DNA of 64,000 nt, from contig NZ_KQ948855.1 in NCBI RefSeq assembly GCF_001514215.1, positions 369,240-433,239 of the forward strand. Direction: 5' to 3'. This DNA is from Streptomyces bungoensis (GTDB lineage Bacteria; Actinomycetota; Actinomycetes; Streptomycetales; Streptomycetaceae). Made by a program: the position numbers and the translations under genes. The notes under the pieces were generated by a model. The model did not search any database and was not told the DNA's origin. It was given only the letters and a program-made list of their open reading frames with translations. Positions 48,350 through 59,470 of the stretch are shown here, one piece after another (position 1 is the first letter of the stretch; the number at the start of each line of letters is the position of its first letter).

Positions 48350-48751
48350 ATGAAGGTGTTCAACCTGCTGCTCAACGTGCTGTGGCTCGTCTTCTGCGGC
48401 CTCTGGATGGCGATCGGTTACCTGATCGCCGCGCTGATCTGCTTCATCCTGATCATCACCATCCCGTTCGGCATCGCGTCGCTGCGCATCGCCGGGTTCG
48501 TGCTGTGGCCGTTCGGCCGGACCACCGTGGACCGGCCGGGCGCCGGGGCGGGGTCGTTCCTCGGGAACGTGATCTGGGTGATCTTCGCCGGGTGGTGGCT
48601 GGCGCTGGCCCACCTGGTGACGAGCATTCCGCTGTTCGTGTCGATCATCGGGATCCCCTTCGGGTGGGCCAACCTGAAGCTCATCCCCATCTCGCTCATG
48701 CCGCTCGGGCGGGAGATCGTCCCCACGGACCAGCGCTTCGGGGCCCGCTGA
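48350..48751 (+). CDS. YccF-domain membrane protein
   Basis: This 133-aa protein has two near-repeated YccF units, each a long hydrophobic segment followed by a turn: IITIPFGIASLRIAGFVLWP (first) and SIIGIPFGWANLKLIPISLM (second). Starts are MKVFNLLLNVLWLVFCGLW and GNVIWVIFAGWWLALAHLV. Inner-membrane protein of unknown function. CGAGAGGTAGCG precedes the ATG. Confidence 0.9.
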   Translation: MKVFNLLLNVLWLVFCGLWMAIGYLIAALICFILIITIPFGIASLRIAGFVLWPFGRTTVDRPGAGAGSFLGNVIWVIFAGWWLALAHLVTSIPLFVSIIGIPFGWANLKLIPISLMPLGREIVPTDQRFGAR

Positions 48752-48775
48752 CACACCGTCCGGGAGGTGGGCGGC

Positions 48776-49639
48776 TCAGCGGTGGCGACCCGCCATCGCC
48801 TCGAGCCGGGCGATGCGCTCCGCCATCGGCGGGTGCGTGGAGAACATCTTCGACAGGCCCCGGCCGGGACGGAACGGGTTCGCGATCATCATGTGGCTCG
48901 CGGTCTCGATCCGGGGCTCGGGGGGCAGCGGGAGCTGCTGGGTGCCCGTCTCCAGCTTGCGCAGGGCGCTCGCCAGGGCGAGGGGGTCGCCGGTGAGCTG
49001 GGCGCCGGAGGCGTCCGCCTCGTACTCCCGGGAGCGGCTGATGGCGAGCTGGATGAGGCTGGCGGCCAGCGGGCCCAGGATCATGACCAGGAGCATGCCG
49101 AGCAGGCCGGGGCCGTCGTCGTCGTCCGAGCGGCCGACCGGGATGAGCCAGGCGAAGTTGACCAGGAACATGATCACGGAGGCGAGGGCGCCGGCCACGG
49201 AGGAGATCAGGATGTCCCGGTTGTAGACGTGGCTCAGCTCGTGGCCGATGACACCGCGCAGCTCGCGCTCGTCGAGCAGGCGCAGGATGCCCTCCGTGCA
49301 GCACACCGCCGCGTTGCGCGGATTGCGGCCCGTCGCGAAGGCGTTGGGGGCCTCGGTCGGGGAGATGTACAGGCGGGGCATGGGCTGGCGGGCCTGCGTG
49401 GACAGCTCGCGGACCATCCGGTACAGCCCGGGGGCCTCGAACTCGCTCACCGGGCGGGCGCGCATCGCGCGCAGCGCCAGCTTGTCGCTGTTCCAGTACG
49501 CGTAGGCGTTCGTGCCGAGCGCGATCAGGACGGCGACGATCAGCCCGGTGCGGCCGAAGAAGCTGCCGATGACGATGATGAGTGCGGACAGTCCCCCGAG
49601 GAGTACTGCGGTCCTTAGCCCGTTGTGCCGGCGGTGCAC
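48776..49639 (-). CDS. htpX: Zinc metalloprotease HtpX homologue
   Basis: The 287-aa M48 protease starts at a GTG at 49639 with GGAGGG upstream. Two N-terminal membrane segments ([36 protein letters not shown]) precede the catalytic [13 protein letters not shown] (HExxH), two more segments follow, and the third zinc ligand is the Glu in [13 protein letters not shown]. It degrades misfolded membrane proteins at the cytoplasmic side of the membrane. It lies 24 bp from the convergent YccF gene. Confidence 0.95.
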   Translation of the reverse strand: MHRRHNGLRTAVLLGGLSALIIVIGSFFGRTGLIVAVLIALGTNAYAYWNSDKLALRAMRARPVSEFEAPGLYRMVRELSTQARQPMPRLYISPTEAPNAFATGRNPRNAAVCCTEGILRLLDERELRGVIGHELSHVYNRDILISSVAGALASVIMFLVNFAWLIPVGRSDDDDGPGLLGMLLVMILGPLAASLIQLAISRSREYEADASGAQLTGDPLALASALRKLETGTQQLPLPPEPRIETASHMMIANPFRPGRGLSKMFSTHPPMAERIARLEAMAGRHR

Positions 49640-49853
49640 GGTACGCCCTCCAAGTCGTGCAGCAGGGGAACGCTTTCGGTCCAGTGGACCCTCCCGCTCT
49701 GGTCAACGCCAGGCGGCCGCCGCGAGTTCCCTGGTCCGGGCGGCGGCGCGCGTCGGCCGTCCGGGTGACGTGCTCCCACGGCCTCTCGCGCGCGTGGGAG
49801 CACGGGTGCCCCGCGCGGGCGGGGCGAGTCCTCCGGCGGGCTGCCGCGGGGGC

Positions 49854-51371
49854 TCAGAACAGCCCGGTGGCGGCGAAGCGCAGGACCAGCTGGGGGGCGC
49901 CGGACAGGGCCACGCCGAGGACGCCGGTGAGGGCGAGCGCGGCGGTGAGGGGCGCGGGGACGCGGTGCCGGGCGGGTTCGCCCTCGGGAGCGCGGAACAG
50001 CAGCGCGGTCCACTGCAGGTAGTAGAAGAGGGCGATCACCACGTTGACGGCCATGACGACGGCGAGCCAGCCGAGGCCCGCGTCCACGGCCGCCGAGAAC
50101 ACGGTGACCTTGGCGAACAGCCCGATGACACCGGGCGGGAGGCCGGCGAGGCACAGCAGGAAGAAGGCCAGGAGGAGGGCGGCCGCCGGGTTCGCGGCGT
50201 ACAGGCCCCGGTAGTCGCTGATCCGGTTGGCGGTCCGGGTGCGGCCCACGAGGGCGGCCACCGCGAAGGCGCCGAGGTTCACGGCGGCGTACATGAGGGC
50301 GTAGGCGACCGTGGAGCCGATGGCCTTCCGCGGGTCGTCGGCGTACCCGGCGGCGGCGATCGGCACGAGGAGGTAGCCGGCCTGGCCGACGGAGGACCAG
50401 GCGAGCAGGCGTACGGCGCTGTACGCGCGCGTGGCCTGCTGGCGCAGGGCGCCGACGTTGCCGACGGTCATGGTCAGGGCCGCCAGTGCGGCGAGCGCCG
50501 GGCCCCACACCCCCGCGTACGACGGGAAGGCGACGACGGTGACCAGGATCAAACCGGAGAAGCCGACCGCCTTGCCGACGACCGACAGGTAGGCGGCGAC
50601 GGGCAGCGGCGCGCCCACGTAGGTGTCGGGCACCCAGAAGTGGAAGGGGACGGCGGCGGTCTTGAACGCGAAGCCGACCAGGGTGAGGACGACGCCGGTC
50701 TGGGCGAGGGTGGTCAGCTGCGCGCCGGTGTGCGGGAGGCGCTGGGCGACCTGGGTGAGGTAGAGGGTGCCGGTGGAGGCGTAGACGAAGCTGACGCCCA
50801 TCAGGCTCACCGCGGTGGCGGTGACCGAGGACAGGAAGAACTTCAGCGCGGCCTCGGAGGACCGCTTGTCGCCGTGGCGGATGCCGACGAGCGCGAAGGC
50901 CGGCAGGGAGGCGACCTCCAGGGCGACGATCAGGGTGGCGAGGTCGCGGGAGGCGGGCAGCAGGGCGGCGCCGGCCGCCGAGGAGAGCAGCAGGAACCAG
51001 AACTCGCCCGCGGGGACGCGCTCGTGGTCGTCCTTGAGGTTCGTCACCGACAGCAGGGCCGCGAGGAGGGCGCCGCCCAGGACGAGGAACTGGATGACGA
51101 GGGTGAAGTGGTCGGCGGTGTAGCTGCACGCGCGCGCGTGGCCGGTCAGGCAGAAGGTGCTGCGGTCGCCGTCGAGCAGGGGCAGCAGCAGGACGGCGGC
51201 CGCGGCGAGCCCCGCGACCGAGACCCAGCCGAGGACGGCCTTCCTCGCCTCGGGGACGAACAGGTCGGCGACGAGGACGGCGAGGCCCACGACGGCGGTC
51301 AGGGTGGGCGGTGCGATCGCGAGCCAGTCGACGGACTGGACCAGCGACGCGGCAAGCGGCTGGGCGCTCAT
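49854..51371 (-). CDS. nuoN: NADH-quinone oxidoreductase subunit N
   Basis: The 505-aa antiporter-like subunit starts at the ATG at 51371 in an ATGA overlap with nuoM, GAGGG upstream. It has fourteen or so membrane segments. The conserved helices carry LIVALEVASLPAFALVGIRH with the membrane Glu, ALKFFLSSVTATAVSLMG with a Lys, and AFKTAAVPFHFWVPDTYVGA with the broken-helix Lys. It pumps protons in the membrane arm. Last gene of the operon. Confidence 0.95.
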   Translation of the reverse strand: MSAQPLAASLVQSVDWLAIAPPTLTAVVGLAVLVADLFVPEARKAVLGWVSVAGLAAAAVLLLPLLDGDRSTFCLTGHARACSYTADHFTLVIQFLVLGGALLAALLSVTNLKDDHERVPAGEFWFLLLSSAAGAALLPASRDLATLIVALEVASLPAFALVGIRHGDKRSSEAALKFFLSSVTATAVSLMGVSFVYASTGTLYLTQVAQRLPHTGAQLTTLAQTGVVLTLVGFAFKTAAVPFHFWVPDTYVGAPLPVAAYLSVVGKAVGFSGLILVTVVAFPSYAGVWGPALAALAALTMTVGNVGALRQQATRAYSAVRLLAWSSVGQAGYLLVPIAAAGYADDPRKAIGSTVAYALMYAAVNLGAFAVAALVGRTRTANRISDYRGLYAANPAAALLLAFFLLCLAGLPPGVIGLFAKVTVFSAAVDAGLGWLAVVMAVNVVIALFYYLQWTALLFRAPEGEPARHRVPAPLTAALALTGVLGVALSGAPQLVLRFAATGLF

Positions 51372-52942
51372 CGGGTCCCTCCTGCGAGGAGCTGCTGCAC
51401 GGCCGGATCGGTGAGGCCGAGCAGGGCCCGGGGCCACAGTCCGGCGACGACGGTGAGGGCGACGAGCGGGGTCCAGGCCGCGAACTCGTACCCGCGCACG
51501 TCGGCGAGTCGCGGGACCTCCCGCTCGGCACCGCCCATGCAGACCCGGCGGACCACGACGAGCATGTACGCGGCCGTCAGCAGGGTGCCGAAGGCGCCGA
51601 TCGCCATGAAGGTGAGGAACGCGGGCCGGCTGAGGTCGCCGGCGGGCCGGAAGGCGCCGAACAGGGCCAGCATCTCGCCCCAGAACCCGGCGAGGCCGGG
51701 CAGGCCGAGCGAGGCGACGGCGCCGAAGGCGAGCAGTCCGCCGAGCCGCGGTGCCCTGCCGTACAGCGCGGCGCCCGTCTTCTCGGACAGGGTGTCGAGG
51801 TCGGTGGTGCCGGTGCGGTCCTTGATCCCGCCGACCAGGAAGAACAGCAGGCCTGTGATGAGGCCGTGGGCGATGTTGGCGAACAGGGCGCCGTTCACGC
51901 CGGTCGGGGTCATGGTGGCGATGCCGAGCAGGACGAAGCCCATGTGGCCGACGGAGGAGTAGGCGATGAGCCGCTTGAGGTCGCCCTTCGCGCCCCGCCT
52001 GGCCAGGGCCAGGCAGGCCAGGGACCCGTAGATGATCCCGACGACGGCGAACGCGGCGAGATAGGGCGCGAAGGTGTGGAAGCCCTGCGGGGCGACCGGC
52101 AGCAGGATGCGCACGAACCCGTACGTGCCCATCTTCAGCAGGACGCCGGCCAGCAGCACGGAGCCGACGGTCGGGGCGGCGGTGTGCGCGTCGGGCAGCC
52201 AGCTGTGCAGCGGCCACATCGGTGTCTTGACCGCGAGCCCGATCCCGATCGCCAGTACGGCGACGACCTGCACGGACGTGGTCAGCGACCGGCCGTTGTC
52301 AGTGGCGAGTGCCACCATGTCGAACGTGCCCGCCTTGAGACCGATCAGGAGCAGGCCGAGCAGCATGACGACGGAGCCGAGCAGCGTGAAGAGGATGAAC
52401 TTCCACGCGGCCCGGGTCCGGCCCTCGCCGCCCCAGCGGGCGATGAGGAAGTACATCGGGATGAGCACGGTCTCGAAGGCGAGGAAGAACAGCAGCAGGT
52501 CGAGGACGGCGAAGGTGGCGAGGGTGCCGGACTCGAGCAGGAGCAGCAGGGCGACGAACGCCTTCGGGGACGGGCCCGTGGGCGGCTTGAAGTACGAGTA
52601 GAGCGCGCAGAGGAAGGCCAGCAGCGCGGTCAGGACCAGGAGGGGGAGGGAGATGCCGTCGATGCCGAGGTGGATCCGCACGTCGAGTGCGGGGATCCAG
52701 CTGATGTCGGTCGTGGCCTGCATCCTCGACGGGTGGTCGTGGTCGAAGCCGAGCGCGAGGGCGATCGCGGCGACGAGGATCACGCCGGTCACGGTCACGC
52801 CGTGCCGCAGCACGGCCTGTTCGGGCGACTTCCCCTTCAGCCCGGGCGGAGCCGGGAGGAGGGCGGCGGCGGCACCGAGGAGCGGGCCGGCGACGACGAA
52901 CGCCAGAAGGAACTGCATCACGGACTCGCTGATATCGATCAC
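51368..52942 (-). CDS. nuoM: NADH-quinone oxidoreductase subunit M
   Basis: The 524-aa proton-pumping subunit starts at a GTG at 52942, 6 bp after nuoL. It has FFLAFETVLIPMYFLIARWG with the conserved Glu, LAVKTPMWPLHSWLPDAHTA with the Lys in the broken helix, and GDLKRLIAYSSVGHMGFVLL. Membrane arm of complex I. Confidence 0.96.
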   Translation of the reverse strand: MIDISESVMQFLLAFVVAGPLLGAAAALLPAPPGLKGKSPEQAVLRHGVTVTGVILVAAIALALGFDHDHPSRMQATTDISWIPALDVRIHLGIDGISLPLLVLTALLAFLCALYSYFKPPTGPSPKAFVALLLLLESGTLATFAVLDLLLFFLAFETVLIPMYFLIARWGGEGRTRAAWKFILFTLLGSVVMLLGLLLIGLKAGTFDMVALATDNGRSLTTSVQVVAVLAIGIGLAVKTPMWPLHSWLPDAHTAAPTVGSVLLAGVLLKMGTYGFVRILLPVAPQGFHTFAPYLAAFAVVGIIYGSLACLALARRGAKGDLKRLIAYSSVGHMGFVLLGIATMTPTGVNGALFANIAHGLITGLLFFLVGGIKDRTGTTDLDTLSEKTGAALYGRAPRLGGLLAFGAVASLGLPGLAGFWGEMLALFGAFRPAGDLSRPAFLTFMAIGAFGTLLTAAYMLVVVRRVCMGGAEREVPRLADVRGYEFAAWTPLVALTVVAGLWPRALLGLTDPAVQQLLAGGTR

Positions 52943-52948
52943 GCCTGC

Positions 52949-54943
52949 TCACGCTCCCGTGGCGACGAGGACGACGGCGACCGCCAGGACGACGGTGCCG
53001 GCGAGCAGCGCGCTCACATAGGTCTGCACATTGCCGGTCTGCGCGCGCCGCACGGCGGCCCCGAGCAGCCGGGGCAGGGCGGCCGCGCCGCGTACATAGG
53101 TGTCGACGACCTCGCGGTCCAGGAACCGGACGAGACTCGCTCCGCCCTGCACCGGGCGGACGAACAGGGCCGCGTACAGGGCGTCCAGGTGGAAGCCGGC
53201 GGCCGCGTGCCGGTGCAGCGGGCCGAGCAGCCGCCGTCCGGGGTCGGCGGGGTCGGGGGCGGAGGCGAGGCTTCCGTAGGCCGGCTCGTGGCTGGCGATG
53301 GCCTCGGCCTCGACCAGGCCGGCGTCGCCCTCCGGGTGGGCGGCGACCGCGCCGAGCGGTGTCCGGGCGGCGAACGCGGGGGTGCGCTGCCAGACGCCGT
53401 AGGTGAGCAGTCCACCGACGACGGCCAGGCCCGTGCCGAGGATGGAGGTGAGGAGGCTCGGGGTCAGGTCGCGGCCGTCGAACCAGCCGGGCAGGGCGCG
53501 GTAGGCGAGGCCGCCGAAGGCGAGCGACGGCACGGCGAGGACCCACAGCACCACGGTCATGGTGAGGGGCTGGCGGCCGTGGTCGGAGGCCTCGGCGCCC
53601 CGCCCGTAGAAGGCCAGCAGCCACAGGCGGGTGGCGTAGGCGGCGGTGAGCAGGGCCGTGAGCAGGCCGGCGACGAGGACGATCCAGCCGGCCGCGCCGG
53701 GGGCTTGGCCGGTGTGGCCGGAGGTGACGTGCTCGGCGGCGCCGAGGACGGACTCCTTGGAGAAGAAGCCGCTGAAGGGCGGGATCGCGGCGAGCGCGAG
53801 CAGGGCCACGGTCATCGTCCAGTAGGCGTCCGGGACGCGGTCGCGCAGGCCGTGCGTGCGGGACATGGCGGCGAGCGAGTTGGTGCCCGCGGCGTGGATG
53901 ACCACGCCGGCAGCGAGGAACAGCAGCGCCTTGAAGGCGCCGTGGGACAGGAGGTGGAAGACGGCGGCGCCGCGGTCGCCGACGGCGAGGGCGCCGGTCA
54001 TGTAGCCGAGCTGGCCGATCGTCGAGTAGGCGAGGACGCGCTTGATGTCGTCCTGGGCGAGCGCGGCGAGACCGGAGCCGGTCATGGTGACGGCGGCCAT
54101 GACGGCGAGGACCACCATCGCGGCCGCGGAGGCCTCGAAGAGCGGGAGGAGACGGGCGGTGAAGTAGACGCCGGCGGCGACCATCGTCGCGGCGTGGATG
54201 AGCGCCGAGACGGGCGTGGGGCCCGCCATCGCGTCCGGGAGCCAGGTGTGCAGCGGGAACTGCGCCGACTTCCCGGCCACGCCCGCGAGCAGCAGCAGGG
54301 CGATGACGGTCGGGTGGTCGATGCCACCGCTCGCCACGGCACCGAGGACGCGGGTGATCTGGAACGACCCGGCCTCGGTGGCCAGGGCGAACAGGCCGAT
54401 GAGGAACGGCACGTCGCCGAGCTTGGTGACCAGGAAGGCCTTCAGGGAGGCGGCGCGGGCCTCGGGGGTCTCCCAGTAGTGGCCGACCAGGAAGTAGGAG
54501 CAGATACCCATGACCTCCCAGCCGACCAGCAGCACGATCAGGTCGCCGGAGTAGACGACCAGGAGCATCGCGGAGGTGAACAGGGAGACGAGGGCGGCGT
54601 AGGAGGGGTAGCGCGGGTCGTCGCGCAGGTAGCCCGTCGAGTAGATCTGCACGCAGGAGGCGACGAAGGCGACCAGGACGGCGACGAGCGCGGCGAAGCC
54701 GTCGATGTGCAGGGCCAGTTCGATCGGCACGGAACCGGTGGGCGTCAGCTCGGTGTGGGCGTCGACGGCCTGGCCGCCGCCCTGGCGTACGGCGACCAGC
54801 GCGGCCAGGACGAGCGCGGCCAGCGGCGGCAGGACGGCGAGCGGGCGGACGAACCCGGGCGCGGTGCGGCCGAGCAGCAGCCCGGCCGCGGCGCCCAGGA
54901 ACGGCAGCAGCGGGACGAGGACGGCGAGGGTGGTCGTGGTCAC
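52949..54943 (-). CDS. nuoL: NADH-quinone oxidoreductase subunit L
   Basis: The 664-aa distal antiporter-like subunit starts at a GTG (GTGA overlap with nuoK). Conserved parts are [20 protein letters not shown] with the Glu, [20 protein letters not shown] with the Lys/His region, and [19 protein letters not shown]. The C-terminal part has the variable linker ([20 protein letters not shown]) and the long lateral helix region that clamps M and N. Confidence 0.96.
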   Translation of the reverse strand: MTTTTLAVLVPLLPFLGAAAGLLLGRTAPGFVRPLAVLPPLAALVLAALVAVRQGGGQAVDAHTELTPTGSVPIELALHIDGFAALVAVLVAFVASCVQIYSTGYLRDDPRYPSYAALVSLFTSAMLLVVYSGDLIVLLVGWEVMGICSYFLVGHYWETPEARAASLKAFLVTKLGDVPFLIGLFALATEAGSFQITRVLGAVASGGIDHPTVIALLLLAGVAGKSAQFPLHTWLPDAMAGPTPVSALIHAATMVAAGVYFTARLLPLFEASAAAMVVLAVMAAVTMTGSGLAALAQDDIKRVLAYSTIGQLGYMTGALAVGDRGAAVFHLLSHGAFKALLFLAAGVVIHAAGTNSLAAMSRTHGLRDRVPDAYWTMTVALLALAAIPPFSGFFSKESVLGAAEHVTSGHTGQAPGAAGWIVLVAGLLTALLTAAYATRLWLLAFYGRGAEASDHGRQPLTMTVVLWVLAVPSLAFGGLAYRALPGWFDGRDLTPSLLTSILGTGLAVVGGLLTYGVWQRTPAFAARTPLGAVAAHPEGDAGLVEAEAIASHEPAYGSLASAPDPADPGRRLLGPLHRHAAAGFHLDALYAALFVRPVQGGASLVRFLDREVVDTYVRGAAALPRLLGAAVRRAQTGNVQTYVSALLAGTVVLAVAVVLVATGA

Positions 54944-55320
54944 GCGGTGGCCTCGGCCTTCTCGGCCGCGGGGGTGCCGCCGTCGGGGCCGTCGCCGCCG
55001 TGGCCCTCGGCGGTGTCGCGGAGCCGGTCGATGTCGGAGGTGCCGCGGTTGCGGTACACGGCGAGCACGATCGCCAGGCCGATGCCGATCTCGGCGGCGG
55101 CGACGGCGACGGTGAACAGGGTCAGCGCCTGGCCGGAGTGCAGGGTGTCGCGGGCGGCCCGGCTGAGCCAGACGTCGAAGGCGACGAGGTTGAGGTTGAC
55201 GGCGTTGAGCATCAGCTCGACCGACATCAGGACCAGGATCGCGTTGCGCCGGGCGAGGACGCCGTACAGGCCGGTGCAGAAGAGCAGGGCGGAGAGGACG
55301 GCGGGGTAGGCGAGGTGCAT
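54940..55320 (-). CDS. nuoK: NADH-quinone oxidoreductase subunit K
   Basis: This 126-aa subunit has three membrane segments: [40 protein letters not shown] with the conserved Glu, and [20 protein letters not shown] with a second Glu. A C-terminal acidic extension of about 25 residues is longer than typical. It starts at the ATG at 55320, sharing one base with the nuoJ stop. Confidence 0.95.
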   Translation of the reverse strand: MHLAYPAVLSALLFCTGLYGVLARRNAILVLMSVELMLNAVNLNLVAFDVWLSRAARDTLHSGQALTLFTVAVAAAEIGIGLAIVLAVYRNRGTSDIDRLRDTAEGHGGDGPDGGTPAAEKAEATA

Positions 55321-55898
55321 CAGCGGGCGCCTTCCTTGGCACCGGGGGCGCCGGCCGTGTCCGCCTTCGCCTTGCGGGACAGGACGATCGCGCCGACGAG
55401 GGCCGCGAGGAGCAGGACGGAGAGGGCCTCGAAGGGCAGGACCCAGTTGCGGAAGAGGCTCTCGCCGGTGACGCGGGTGGTGCCGGCGGGCGGGCCGTCG
55501 AGGTCGATCCAGGTGGTGCGGAAGGCGTCGACGACCACCCAGACCAGGGCGCCCGCGGCGGCGGCCGCCACGGTCAGGGCGACCCAGCGGTTGCCGGAGT
55601 CGGCGTCCGGGGAGCGGCCGATGGGGGCCTTGGTGAGCATCAGGCCGAACAGCAGGAGGACGACGACGGCGCCGACGTAGACGAGGACCTGCACCCAGGC
55701 GATGAACTCGGCCGTGAGCAGCAGGTACTCGACGGCGAGGCCGCCGAGCGCGACCACCAGCCACAGGGCGGCGTGCACCAGCTGCCGGGTGGTGACGGTG
55801 ACGAGCGCGGCGCCGAAGGTGACGAGGCCGACGAGCAGGAAGGCGATCTCGACGCCGGTCGGGGACAGGAAGCCGTGGGGTGCTGCGGCGAGGTTCAC
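55320..55898 (-). CDS. nuoJ: NADH-quinone oxidoreductase subunit J
   Basis: This 192-aa subunit starts at a GTG at 55898 (GTGA overlap with nuoI). Five membrane segments, with [20 protein letters not shown] and the pi-bulge helix [20 protein letters not shown] that is characteristic. C-terminal [15 protein letters not shown]. Confidence 0.93.
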   Translation of the reverse strand: MNLAAAPHGFLSPTGVEIAFLLVGLVTFGAALVTVTTRQLVHAALWLVVALGGLAVEYLLLTAEFIAWVQVLVYVGAVVVLLLFGLMLTKAPIGRSPDADSGNRWVALTVAAAAAGALVWVVVDAFRTTWIDLDGPPAGTTRVTGESLFRNWVLPFEALSVLLLAALVGAIVLSRKAKADTAGAPGAKEGAR

Positions 55899-56500
55899 GC
55901 GTCCGCCTCCCCGGCCTCGGCGCGGGCCGCGGCGAGCTTCTCGGCGCTCTTGCGGGCGGCGGCGATCTCCTTCGGCTCCTCCGCGCCCGGGTCGAGGGCG
56001 GGCGGGGCCGGGACGGTCCACATCCACTCGCGGAGCTTGTCGCGTTCGTGGGTGAGGTCGCGGATGTCGGTCTCGGCGTACTCGAACTCCGGGGACCAGA
56101 ACAGGGCGTCGAACGGGCAGACCTCGATGCAGATGCCGCAGTACATGCACAGGGAGAAGTCGATGGCGAACCGGTCGAGGACGTTGCGGCTGCGTTCGCG
56201 GCCGCCGGGGGCCGCCGCCGGGACGGTCTCCTTGTGGGAGTCGATGTAGATGCACCAGTCCGGGCACTCGCGGGCGCACAGCATGCAGACCGTGCAGTTC
56301 TCCTCGAACAGGCCGATCACCCCGCGGCTGCGGGGCGGGAGCTCGGGGAGGGTGTCCGGGTACTGCTCCGTGACGGTCTTCTTCGTCATCGTGCGCAGGG
56401 TGACGGCCAGGCCCTTGGCCAGGCCGGAGCCGGGGAACGACGGGCGGGGCCGCCCGGAGGGCGTCGTCGAGGGGCGGTGGTCGGGCGACGGGCGGGACAT
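55895..56500 (-). CDS. nuoI: NADH-quinone oxidoreductase subunit I (two [4Fe-4S] clusters)
   Basis: This 201-aa subunit starts at the ATG at 56500. Two ferredoxin motifs are complete: [12 protein letters not shown] and [12 protein letters not shown], carrying the clusters that pass electrons toward subunit B. The N-terminus has a short amphipathic part ([16 protein letters not shown]) for membrane contact. A Glu/Ala-rich C-terminal tail follows. It lies 2 bp after nuoH. In a complex without subunits E, F and G this would be the electron entry end. Confidence 0.95.
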   Translation of the reverse strand: MSRPSPDHRPSTTPSGRPRPSFPGSGLAKGLAVTLRTMTKKTVTEQYPDTLPELPPRSRGVIGLFEENCTVCMLCARECPDWCIYIDSHKETVPAAAPGGRERSRNVLDRFAIDFSLCMYCGICIEVCPFDALFWSPEFEYAETDIRDLTHERDKLREWMWTVPAPPALDPGAEEPKEIAAARKSAEKLAAARAEAGEADA

Positions 56501-56502
56501 GA

Positions 56503-57471
56503 TTAGGAGATCACCACCTTGACGATGCCGGTGAGGGCGATCTGGGCGAGGGAGAGGGGGACGAGGAGGGTCCAGGAGAGCTTCTGGAGCTGGTCCTCGC
56601 GCAGCCGGGGGTAGGTGACGCGGAGCCAGATGACGACGAAGGCGAGGACCGCCGTCTTCAGCAGGGTCCACAGCCAGCCGAGGCCGTCGGCGCCCCACGG
56701 GCCGTGCCAGCCGCCCAGGAAGAGGACGGTGGTCAGGCCGCACAGGACGACGATGCCGGCGTACTCGGCGAGCAGGAAGAGCGCGAACCTGAGGCCGGTG
56801 TACTCGGTGTACGCGCCGAAGATGATCTCCGAGTCGGCGACGGGCATGTCGAAGGGGGGACGCTGCAGCTCGGCGAGGCCGGCCACGAAGAACACGACCG
56901 CGCCGACGATCTGCCAGGGCAGCCACCACCAGTGGAAGGCGTGCAGGATGCCGGGCAGCGAGACGGTTCCGGCGGCCATGGCGACGGAGGCGGCGGCGAG
57001 CAGCATCGGAAGCTCGTAGGCGAGCAGCTGGGCGGCCGTGCGCAGGCCGCCGAGCAGGGAGTACTTGTTGGCGCTGGCCCAGCCGGCCATCAGCGAGCCG
57101 AGGACGCCGACGCCCATCACCGCGAGCACGAAGAACACGCCCGCGTCCAGCACCTGCCCGACGGCGCCCTCGCCCGGCCCGATCGGGATGACGAGCAGGA
57201 CGAGCAGGTACGGGAGCAGGGCCACGGCGGGGGCCAGCTGGAAGACGCGGCGGTCGGCGTCCGCCGGGACCACGTCCTCCTTCTGCGCGAACTTCACGCC
57301 GTCGGCGATGAGCTGGGCCCAGCCGTGGAAGCCGCCCGCGTACATCGGGCCGAGGCGGCCCTGCATGTGGGCCATCACCTTGTGCTCGGTCTGACCGACG
57401 ATCAGGGGGAAGGTGAGGAAGACGACGAACACGGCGAGGAGTCGCAGGGCGACGTCCAGCACGTCGTTCAC
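56503..57471 (-). CDS. nuoH: NADH-quinone oxidoreductase subunit H
   Basis: The 322-aa subunit forms the quinone-channel membrane part. It starts at a GTG at 57471 (GTGA overlap with nuoC). Signatures: [56 protein letters not shown] and [17 protein letters not shown]. Eight membrane helices. Confidence 0.96.
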   Translation of the reverse strand: MNDVLDVALRLLAVFVVFLTFPLIVGQTEHKVMAHMQGRLGPMYAGGFHGWAQLIADGVKFAQKEDVVPADADRRVFQLAPAVALLPYLLVLLVIPIGPGEGAVGQVLDAGVFFVLAVMGVGVLGSLMAGWASANKYSLLGGLRTAAQLLAYELPMLLAAASVAMAAGTVSLPGILHAFHWWWLPWQIVGAVVFFVAGLAELQRPPFDMPVADSEIIFGAYTEYTGLRFALFLLAEYAGIVVLCGLTTVLFLGGWHGPWGADGLGWLWTLLKTAVLAFVVIWLRVTYPRLREDQLQKLSWTLLVPLSLAQIALTGIVKVVIS

Positions 57472-58853
57472 TGCGGGCCTCCTGAGGGGTCGTCCGAGGG
57501 GTCGTCCGGGGTGGTGGGCCGCGGGGCCGGCTCGGGCTCCGGGGCGGGGCTCGGCGGCGCCGGCTCCCCGGCTCCCTCCGGCTCCTGATCCGCTTCGGGT
57601 GTCCGGGGTGTCTCCGGGCGCGGCCCGGTCTTCTCCTCCGGCTCCTCGAACGCCGGGCGGGCGTGGTGCCAGGGGGCGTCCGAACCGCGGCGGGCCGTGG
57701 GAGGGGAGGCGGGGCGGGCGGTGCCGTCCGGCTCCGCCGCGTCGGCCGGCGCCGGCTCGGGGGCCTGGGACCGCTGAGTGGCCGACCCCTCCGAGGCGCT
57801 GCGCGCGCGACGGGGCCGTGCCGGCGCGGGCGCCGTACCGGGCTCGTGCGCGAGGGAGGCCTCACCGGGGGTCTTCGCCGCCTGGGAGGCGTCGCCCTCG
57901 GCCGCGTCCCCGCCCGGGGCCGCCGTCCGGCTCGCCGAGCCCTCGCTCGCACTCCGCGTCCGATGCGGACCGGCAGGGGCCTCCGCCGCCGTCTCGGCGG
58001 TCTCGCCGGCGGAGCCAGGGGCTCCGGCCGGACCGGGGGCCGGCGCCTGCGTCCCCTCGGCCGCGTCCCCACCGAGGGCCGCCGTCCGGCTCGCCGAGCC
58101 CTCGCTCGCACTCCGCGTCCGACGCGGACGGGCAGGAGCCTCCGGCCCCGCCGTGCCGGGGGTCTCGCCGGGGGCGGGGGTCTGGCTTGCCGAGCCCTCC
58201 GTGGCCGTGCGGGTCCGGCGTACCGGGCGCTCGCCGGGTGCGGCTCGTCCCGCGCCCCGGGCCGGGCGTGCGGGTGCGGCGGGGAGCCGGCCCTTCAGCG
58301 GGCCCCACTCGTTCGGGTCCGGAACGCCCGGTGGCAGCATCTGGCGGCGCTTCGGTCCGCCGTGGTCCGACTCGCCCGGTTCCTTCGCTCCGGGCCAGGC
58401 CTTGGCCACGCGGGCGGCGAGGACGAAGTCCTTGCGCAGCGGGTGGCCCTCGAAGGTCTCCGGGAGGAGGAGGTGGTCCAGGCCGGGGTGGCCCTCGAAG
58501 ACGATCCCGAACATCTCGTGGGTCTCGCGCTCGTGCCAGCCGGCGCCCGCGTACACGCCGACGGCGGAGGGCAGCGCCGGCGCCTCGTGCGGGACCGTGG
58601 TGCGCAGGAGCAGCCGGCGCACCGGGCGCAGGGCGACGACGTGGGCGCAGACGCGCAGGCCCGTGCCGGGTTCGTCGACCGCGCTCAGCCAGTCGAAGTA
58701 GCTGCAGGACAGGGCCGTACGCGCGGTCTCGAGCGCGGTGAGCCAGGAGGACGGCGGGACGTCCACCGTCAGGACCTCGTACGCCTCCTCGACCGTGGCC
58801 TCCGCGCCGAAGAGCTCGTCGGCGGGGGCGGGCAGCCAGCCGGCCGTGCTCAT
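57468..58853 (-). CDS. nuoC: NADH-quinone oxidoreductase subunit C with long repetitive C-terminal extension
   Basis: The first 190 residues of this 461-aa protein are the 30-kDa subunit domain: [20 protein letters not shown], the signature [20 protein letters not shown] and LRKDFVLA. From about residue 200 to the end it is disordered Pro/Ala/Glu-rich sequence with four copies of a unit around [16 protein letters not shown](x)GGD. Ordinary NuoC proteins lack such a tail. No subunit D follows, though C is normally beside or fused to D. It starts at the ATG at 58853 in an ATGA overlap with nuoB. Confidence 0.9.
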   Translation of the reverse strand: MSTAGWLPAPADELFGAEATVEEAYEVLTVDVPPSSWLTALETARTALSCSYFDWLSAVDEPGTGLRVCAHVVALRPVRRLLLRTTVPHEAPALPSAVGVYAGAGWHERETHEMFGIVFEGHPGLDHLLLPETFEGHPLRKDFVLAARVAKAWPGAKEPGESDHGGPKRRQMLPPGVPDPNEWGPLKGRLPAAPARPARGAGRAAPGERPVRRTRTATEGSASQTPAPGETPGTAGPEAPARPRRTRSASEGSASRTAALGGDAAEGTQAPAPGPAGAPGSAGETAETAAEAPAGPHRTRSASEGSASRTAAPGGDAAEGDASQAAKTPGEASLAHEPGTAPAPARPRRARSASEGSATQRSQAPEPAPADAAEPDGTARPASPPTARRGSDAPWHHARPAFEEPEEKTGPRPETPRTPEADQEPEGAGEPAPPSPAPEPEPAPRPTTPDDPSDDPSGGPQ

Positions 58854-59470
58854 CGCGCGTCCCCCTCGGGAGAGCCGGCGACGGGCGGGACCGGCGGCCG
58901 CACCAGGCCGCTCTGCAGGGCGGCGGCCGAGGGCCGGACCGGCGTGCCGTACCGCTCCCCCAGCGACTCGCGGGCGATCTTCTCCTGGAGCTTGAGGATG
59001 CCCTGGAGCAGGGCCTCGGGGCGCGGCGGGCAGCCGGGGACGTACACGTCGACCGGGATGATCTGGTCGACGCCCTTGGTGACGGAGTACGAGTCCCAGT
59101 AGGGGCCGCCGCAGTTGGAGCAGGCGCCGAAGGAGATGACGTACTTCGGCTCCGGCATCTGCTCGTACAGGCGCTTGACGGCCGGGGCCATCTTGTCCGT
59201 GACCGTGCCGGAGACGACCATCAGGTCGGCCTGGCGGGGGCCCGGGGCGAACGGGATGACGCCGAGGCGGATGAAGTCGTGGCGGGCCATCGACGCGGCG
59301 ATGAACTCGATCGCGCAGCAGGCGAGACCGAAGTTGAAGACCCACAGCGAGTAGCGGCGGCCCCAGTTGAGGACCACCTTCATCGGCTCGGGGGCGAGCC
59401 GGGCGAGCGTCCCCAGCCGCCTGGGCTCGGGGAGCGGCAGGGGCTCGGGAGCGGACGGGTTCACGTCCAT
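58850..59470 (-). CDS. nuoB: NADH-quinone oxidoreductase subunit B (cluster N2)
   Basis: This 206-aa subunit starts at the ATG at 59470, overlapping the end of nuoA by 10 bp. Cluster N2 ligands are all present: the tandem Cys in [21 protein letters not shown] and [12 protein letters not shown]. It hands electrons to quinone at the interface with D and H. An extension after residue 170 is Pro/Ala-rich. Confidence 0.96.
   Translation of the reverse strand: MDVNPSAPEPLPLPEPRRLGTLARLAPEPMKVVLNWGRRYSLWVFNFGLACCAIEFIAASMARHDFIRLGVIPFAPGPRQADLMVVSGTVTDKMAPAVKRLYEQMPEPKYVISFGACSNCGGPYWDSYSVTKGVDQIIPVDVYVPGCPPRPEALLQGILKLQEKIARESLGERYGTPVRPSAAALQSGLVRPPVPPVAGSPEGDAR

Noticed and set aside
51311..55309. 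1332-codon plus-strand frame across nuoM, nuoL, nuoK
   Set aside because: Antisense shadow of confidently assigned complex I genes; Gly/Glu/Arg-rich translation without domains.
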